A stretch of 29,109 nucleotides of DNA from Elusimicrobiota bacterium (lineage in GTDB: Bacteria; Elusimicrobiota; Elusimicrobia; UBA1565; UBA9628), in NCBI GenBank assembly GCA_028871595.1, contig JAGWMT010000008.1, forward strand, positions 1 to 29,109, written 5' to 3'. This document shows positions 22,001-28,000 of this stretch, one piece after another. A model generated the notes under the pieces. That model saw nothing but the letters and a program-made list of their open reading frames with translations, was not told the origin of the DNA and did not search any database. The stretch's first letter is position 1. Every line of letters starts with the position of its first letter. Position numbers and translations under genes: made by a program.

Positions 22001-25000
22001 GACAACGCCGGGAACGCGCGCACGCAGGACTTCGGGTTCCTTTACGACGCAACGCCGCCGGCGGCGTCGATCGGGTCCCCGGGCAACGGCGGCTTCCTAT
22101 CGGGCGCGGTGACGATCTCCGGCGGCTCGTCCGACGCGCCGGGCGCGGCCGGCGGCTTCAGCGGCGCGTCCACGGTGTCGGTGTCGGTCCAGAGCCTGGC
22201 CAACGGCCAGTGCTACGTCTGGGCCGGCGGCTTCACGGCCCCCTGCCCGAATTTCGTGCCGGCCTCGGGTTCCGCGGCCGCGTGGAGCTACGCGCCCGCG
22301 CCCAATCCCTTCGTCTCCGGGAACAAGTACCTGATCGCCGCCCAGGCGACCGACGCCGCTGGCAACGTCCAGGCCGCGTTCGCCGCGGGCTCCAGTTCCA
22401 ACACATTCACCTACGACAACGCGGTCCCGTCGGTCGGCGTCGTCGTCCCGTCGCTGACCCCGACGCGTTATCGCGACCTGACGGTTCTGTGGGGCACCGC
22501 CGCCGACGCGGTCCCGACCGCGCTGGCTCAGGTCCAGGCCCGCGTGCTGAGCCAGACCGGCCCCAGCTTCTACGCCGACCCGGTCGCTCCGACGCATCCG
22601 TTCAATATCAGCCCCGTCAGCGCCGAGACGGCGTGGTTCACGGCCGCCTCGACCTCGGCGCCGACCTGGACGCAGTGGTCGCTGTCCAGCGGCCTCCCTT
22701 ACGCCAGCGGCAACGCCTATCGCGTCGAGGCGCGCGCGCTCAACAAGTCCGGCGCCTACTCGACGACCTACTCGTCGGCGGCCACGGTCTACGACGTGAC
22801 TCCGCCGTACACGAACGTGCTCTCCCCGATCGCGTTCAGCACGGTCTCGGCCCTGCCCCAGGTCACCGGCACCGCCTACGACCAGCCCATCGCCAACCCC
22901 GGCGCGTTGGCCGACCTGCACGTGCGCCTGGTCCGCCTCAGCGACGGCTGGTTCTGGAACGGCTCGGGTTGGGGATCGGCGCCGTCGGACCTGGGCGTGT
23001 TCGGCGGCGGCGTCAACGTCTTCGCGTCGAGCTGGACCTTGACCACGAATCTCCCGCCGGCCAATAACAACCCGCTCAACGGACTGCAGCACGACACCTC
23101 GTACTACCTGACCACGTCGGGCCTGGATGACGCCGTTCCCGGAGGCAACGCCGAGGCTTTCTACGATCCGACCAAGTCCTCGACCTTCACCGTGGACCTG
23201 GTCGGCCCGGCGGTCGCCGTCACCGCGCCGACGGACGGCGCGATCATCTCCTCGCTGGCGAAGATCCGCGGCACCGCGGTCGACGCGCTGGCCGGAGTCT
23301 CCAGCGCGGGCCAGGTCGAGGTCGCCCTCGGCGAGGTCTCCCCCGGCGGCGCGTGCTGGAACGGCGCGATCGCGGGCGGCACGTTCACCTCGGTCGGCTG
23401 CCCGATCTTCTACCCGATCGACGGCGCCGACCGCGCGGGCACCTTCTCGCCGGCGTCGGGCTTCTGGGACATGAACGTGCCGCCGCTGACGACCCTATAC
23501 AAATACCGCGTCTGGGTGCGCGCCCGCGACAACGCGTCTCCCGCGGGGAACTACACGGCGGTCGCGTCCTCGGCCGTCTTCACGTGGAACACCGGCTTGC
23601 CCGTGGTCGCGATCGTTTCGCCGCCGTCCCTGCCGGCGGCGGGGGGCAACCTGAACGCGCCGTTCATCGTCGCGGGCACGGCCAGCGACCCGTTCGGCGT
23701 CGCTTATGCCTCGGTCGCCTTTCAGGAAGCCGACACGAACATGTACTACGATCCGGCCACGTCGACGTTCTCGGCGGTCGCGCCGACGTGGAGCAGCGCG
23801 ACCTTGGCCGGGACGACGCCGAACTTCACGTTCTCTTGGGCGGCCCCCGTCCTGGTCTCGACCACCGGGCGCAACTACAACCTGTACCCGTACGCGAAGA
23901 ACACGGCGGGCTTGTCTCAACTCGGCTCGGCCGTCACGATCAAGTGGGACACGGTCAAGCCCGCCGCGTCGCTCTCCGCGCCCGCGGCGGGGTCGTATTT
24001 GAAGACGTTCGCGTCGGTTGCGGGCGCGTCCTCCGACTCGGGCGCGGGCGCGTCGGGAGTGGGGGGATCTCAGGTCCGGATCAAGCGCAACGCCGACAAC
24101 ATCTGCTGGAGCGGCGCGGCGTGGAGCGCGAACTGCACGACCGAAGGCGCCTGGCTGGCGCCGGTCGCCGGCTCGCCGTGGACGGTGAGCGCGGGCCTGC
24201 CTCCGGCCAACAATCTGCCCTCGGGCCTGGAGAACGGGAAATCCTACGACGTATCGGCGCGCGCCTATGACTTCGCGGCCAACACCCAGACCGCGATCAC
24301 GGCCAATACCTTCATCTTCGACGTCTCCTCGCCGACCGCGCTGGTCCAGCTGCCGGCCGACGGCTCGGATCTCAACAGCCTGCCGCTGGTCAGCGGCACC
24401 GCCCAGGACAACTCGCCCGGGGCCTTCAACGTGCAGTTCCCGCAGGTGCGCATTCACGACATTCCGCTGGGCCTGTACTGGAAGGACGGCACGGGCTGGG
24501 TGGGCTCCGCGTTTCCGGGCTATCCGAACATCTGGAACGTGGCGCTCGACTCGTCGTCGGCGGGCGGCGTCTTCACGTGGCGCTACGACGCCTCGGCCGT
24601 GACGTGGCCGAACCGAACCAACGGCCTGTCCGTCGAGGCCAAGGCGATCGACGCGGCCGGAAACTACACGCAGACCATCGCGACGTTCACCTTCAACGCG
24701 GCTCCTCCGGTCACGGCCGTGACGTACCCGACGCCGAACGGCGCGACGTTCTCGTCCATGACCGCGATCCTGGGCACGTCGTTCGACAGCGTCTCGCCGG
24801 TGACCGGCGTGAACGTCAAGATGTGGTACCTGCAGGGCGGAACGACGTACTACTGGAGCCCCGCGGGCACGCACTGGAGCAACGCGAACGCGAACGCTTT
24901 CTACACCATCAACAGCGCGGCCGGTCCCAACGGCGTCGTCAACCCGTGGAGCTACGACTCGGTTCAGAATTCCGATTTCGCCGACCCGGGCACCGTGAAT

Positions 25001-28000
25001 TTCGCTTGGAACCTGGGCACGCACGACGGCGGCAACGGCAAGACTTTCTTTATCACGACCCAGGGCGTGGATGGCGCGGGCAACGTCCAGGTCGCTCTGA
25101 CGACGGCCTCGTTCAAGTTCGACAATGTGCCGCCGACGTCGCTGCCGTCGGCGCCGATCTCGAACTCGGCCTATAACGGCCTGAACCTGACGACGCTGTC
25201 AGGCACCGCCGCCGACGACGTCGGCACCGTTTCCGCGGTGTCTCTCTCCATCCTGGACCAGGACACGACGCAGTACTTCAACGGCACCGGTTTCGCGTCC
25301 GCCTCGGAGGTCTGGCTGCCGGTGCTGCCGTCGAACCTTTATCCGTCGTCGTGGACCTTCACCAACGGCTCCCTTTCCTATGCGACCAAGCACCACTACG
25401 TGGTCAAGTCCTCGGCGACCGACAACGTGGGCAACGTGCAGACCATCGTCGGCGCGGCGCGCTTCCTGCTCGACGCCGATCCGCCGACCTCGGCCGTGGT
25501 GAACCCGGCCAACCTGGTGACCTACACCGGCGGCAAGATCCTGGTGGGCACGGCGGCGGACCCGGGCTTCACGGTCGGCGGCGGCATCAACGGCCAGGGC
25601 TCGGGCGTGGTCCCCACGTTGGGGTGGCACCAGGGCAAGATCGAGGTCGCGGTGTTCCGCGACACGGCGCCGCTCCTGTCCGGCGGCCCGATCTTCTATC
25701 CGACGGCCGACAACACGGGCTTCTACTGGAACGGTTCGACCTGGGTCGCCGCCTCGGGCGGCCCGGTCTGGGTGCCGACGGTGTTCAGCGACGCTTTCGG
25801 CAACTGGCAGTACTCGGGCCTGGCCTGCCCCAGCCCGAACCCGACGAACCAGCCGTGCTGGCTCAACGGCTATCCCTACGTGGCGTGGTCGCGGGTGACC
25901 GATGACGCCGGCAATCTGCAGAGCGTGATTCAGGCCGGACCGCGCTTCTTCATTGCCGGCGTGGCGCAGAGCTTCGCGATCTCCGTCTCCTCCGATCCCA
26001 GCACCGCGGGCAACCAGATCTCCGTGACCGTCACCGCGGTGGACGGTCCCGGGGGCAGCGGCAGCGTGGCTTCCAACTACGCCAGCACGGTCACCTTCGC
26101 GATGATCGACGGCCTGGGCGGCCCCGAGACCCAGGGCGCCGGCCAGATCCCCGACGCCCTGCACGGCCTGCCGTCGAACTACGCGTTCACCACCGGTCCC
26201 GGGGGCGACAACGGCTCGCACACGTTCTCGGTCCAGCTGCGCAAGGCGGGGGCGCGGACCTTGCGCGTCCAGGACGCCAGCAACGCCTCGCTCGCGGGCA
26301 CGCAGAACCTGACGATCCTGCGCAACGTCCCCACGCGCGTCCAACTGATCGCCGACTGCGGCCCGGCGGGCCAGCTGCCCGCGCCGGGCGTCGTGACCGT
26401 CGGCAGCGAGGGCCGCTCCGGAGCGCCGCGCACCTTCACCGCGGGCCAGATCGTGAGTTATTGCGTCCAGGTGACGGACGACTTCTACAACCTGTACGTC
26501 GACTCGACGGTCACGGTCGCGGCGACCGACTCCGACCCGAACAACGACACCTACCCGGGCGGCGCGGACCAGACCTTGGTCTTCACGGGCTCGACGACGT
26601 TCACGCGCGTCTTCATCACCGCGAGCGGCGCGGGCCACGTGATGCAGGCGTCGGGCGCGGGGGTATTCACGAACCCGTCCAACCCGGCCACGCCGGTTCC
26701 CGTGGTCGGCCAGCCGGCCAGCCAGCTGCTGGCGATTTTCCCGGGCGAGACCGCGGTCGCGGGCAAGATCCTGGCACCGGCGGGCAAGAGCGGCCTGCCC
26801 AACGCGGCAGTCGCCGGCTCCACGTACGCGGCTACGGTGCTGGCCGTCGACCAGTTCTACAACCCGGACGCGAGCGTCAGTTTCGCCGTCACGGGCGCGG
26901 TGGTCACGGACCCGCACCTGGGCGCGCAGACGCAGACCCTGCAGTCGGGCGCCACGACGTTCGTCTTCACGCCGGTCACGGCCGCGACGCAGACCGTCCA
27001 GGTCCAGTCGGCGGCGCTCCCGGCGGCGACCTCCTCCTATTTGGCGCCGAATCCGTTCACGGTCTGGTGGAGCACGCCGACGAAGCTGCAGTTGATCGCC
27101 GCGGGCCAGGCCGCCGAGCCCGGGCGCGCGCCCTACGACGCGAACCCGACCGCCGGCGGACGGTCGCTCTCTTCTCCCGCGACGCTGACGGCGGGCGTGA
27201 CGACCTCGTTCACCGTGAACCTGGTCGACAACTACTTCAACGTCGTCAAGGGCACCAATCCGTTCGTCCCGCTGACGTCGAGCGTGACGATGCCGCTGGT
27301 CCAGCTCGACTTCCTCAACGACCCGAACATCCAGGGCCGCGGGTTCGCGCCCATGCCGTACCAGCGCACGCTCGTCGCCGGTACGACGGATTTCTCGTTC
27401 TTCGCGGTGACGCGCAACGCGGGCCTGCAGGTGCGGGCGTCCGACACCGGTCAGACCACCACCAGTTTCGGCCTGCCCGGCTACAGCACGGACACGGTTT
27501 CCGGCATTCCGGTCCAGGCGAACGTGCCCCTCTCCCTGCTGATCCAGATGCCCGGCGAGAGCTACGCGGAGGGCACGGCCGCGGGCAAGACCGGCGTGCC
27601 GTCGACCCTGACCGCGGGCTCCAGCTACACGATCACGGCGCGCGCCGTGGATCTGTACGACAACCTCGCGAGCGACGGCCGGCAAATCGCCCTGCTCTCC
27701 AATGATATATACGCGGGGGTGCCCGGACCGAAGCCCTTGGCGGCCGGCCAGACCTCTTTCGCGAACTTCCTTCCCAGCGCGGCCACCGGCAACCTGGTGC
27801 TTTCCGCGGTCGACAGCGACGTGGTGACGCCGAAGCTGGCGACGCAGACGGTCGCGGGAGTCTCGGTCGTGCCCGGCGCGCCCGACCGCATGATCGTCCT
27901 GCTCGCGGGGCAATCCTTGGTGCCGGGCAAGGTCGTGGCGCCGTTGGGGGTGACGGGAGCGCCGGTCGCTTCGACGGCGGGCGTGACGTTCGCCGTTAAG

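Larger units (their letters stand above)
4700..25960 (+). repeat. Array of about 55 tandem Ig-like domains (type A)
   Basis: Units average about 129 residues (range about 113-157). Each starts with a P-x-(D/N)G-type turn, then a strand ending ISGTAxD, a strand of the form V-x-V-x-I, a hairpin with YWNG or WWNG then F, a strand W-x-Y, a W-x-x-G-x-x-Y strand, the A-x-D-x-AGN strand, and a closing FTYDxxxPPxS link. Approximate unit starts: 4700, 5110, 5520, 5960, 6411, 6821, 7265, 7649, 8010, 8387, 8783, 9190, 9531, 9950, 10370, 10790, 11159, 11555, 11935, 12295, 12698, 13077, 13535, 13910, 14250, 14631, 15001, 15399, 15815, 16218, 16588, 16967, 17339, 17690, 18059, 18429, 18819, 19214, 19617, 19979, 20331, 20678, 21023, 21382, 21728, 22067, 22436, 22814, 23216, 23609, 23969, 24341, 24719, 25142, 25493. 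Units are diverged, not identical, so the array is old or under diversifying pressure. The first three or four units and unit 26 are the least canonical. Confidence 0.88.

Noticed and set aside
5281..27705. Long plus-strand frames in other phases (for example 5281-6795, 9388-12993, 17824-19533, 20881-23067)
   Set aside because: They are out-of-phase readings of the same repeat DNA, with Arg/Gly/Gln-rich low-complexity products and no start signals.
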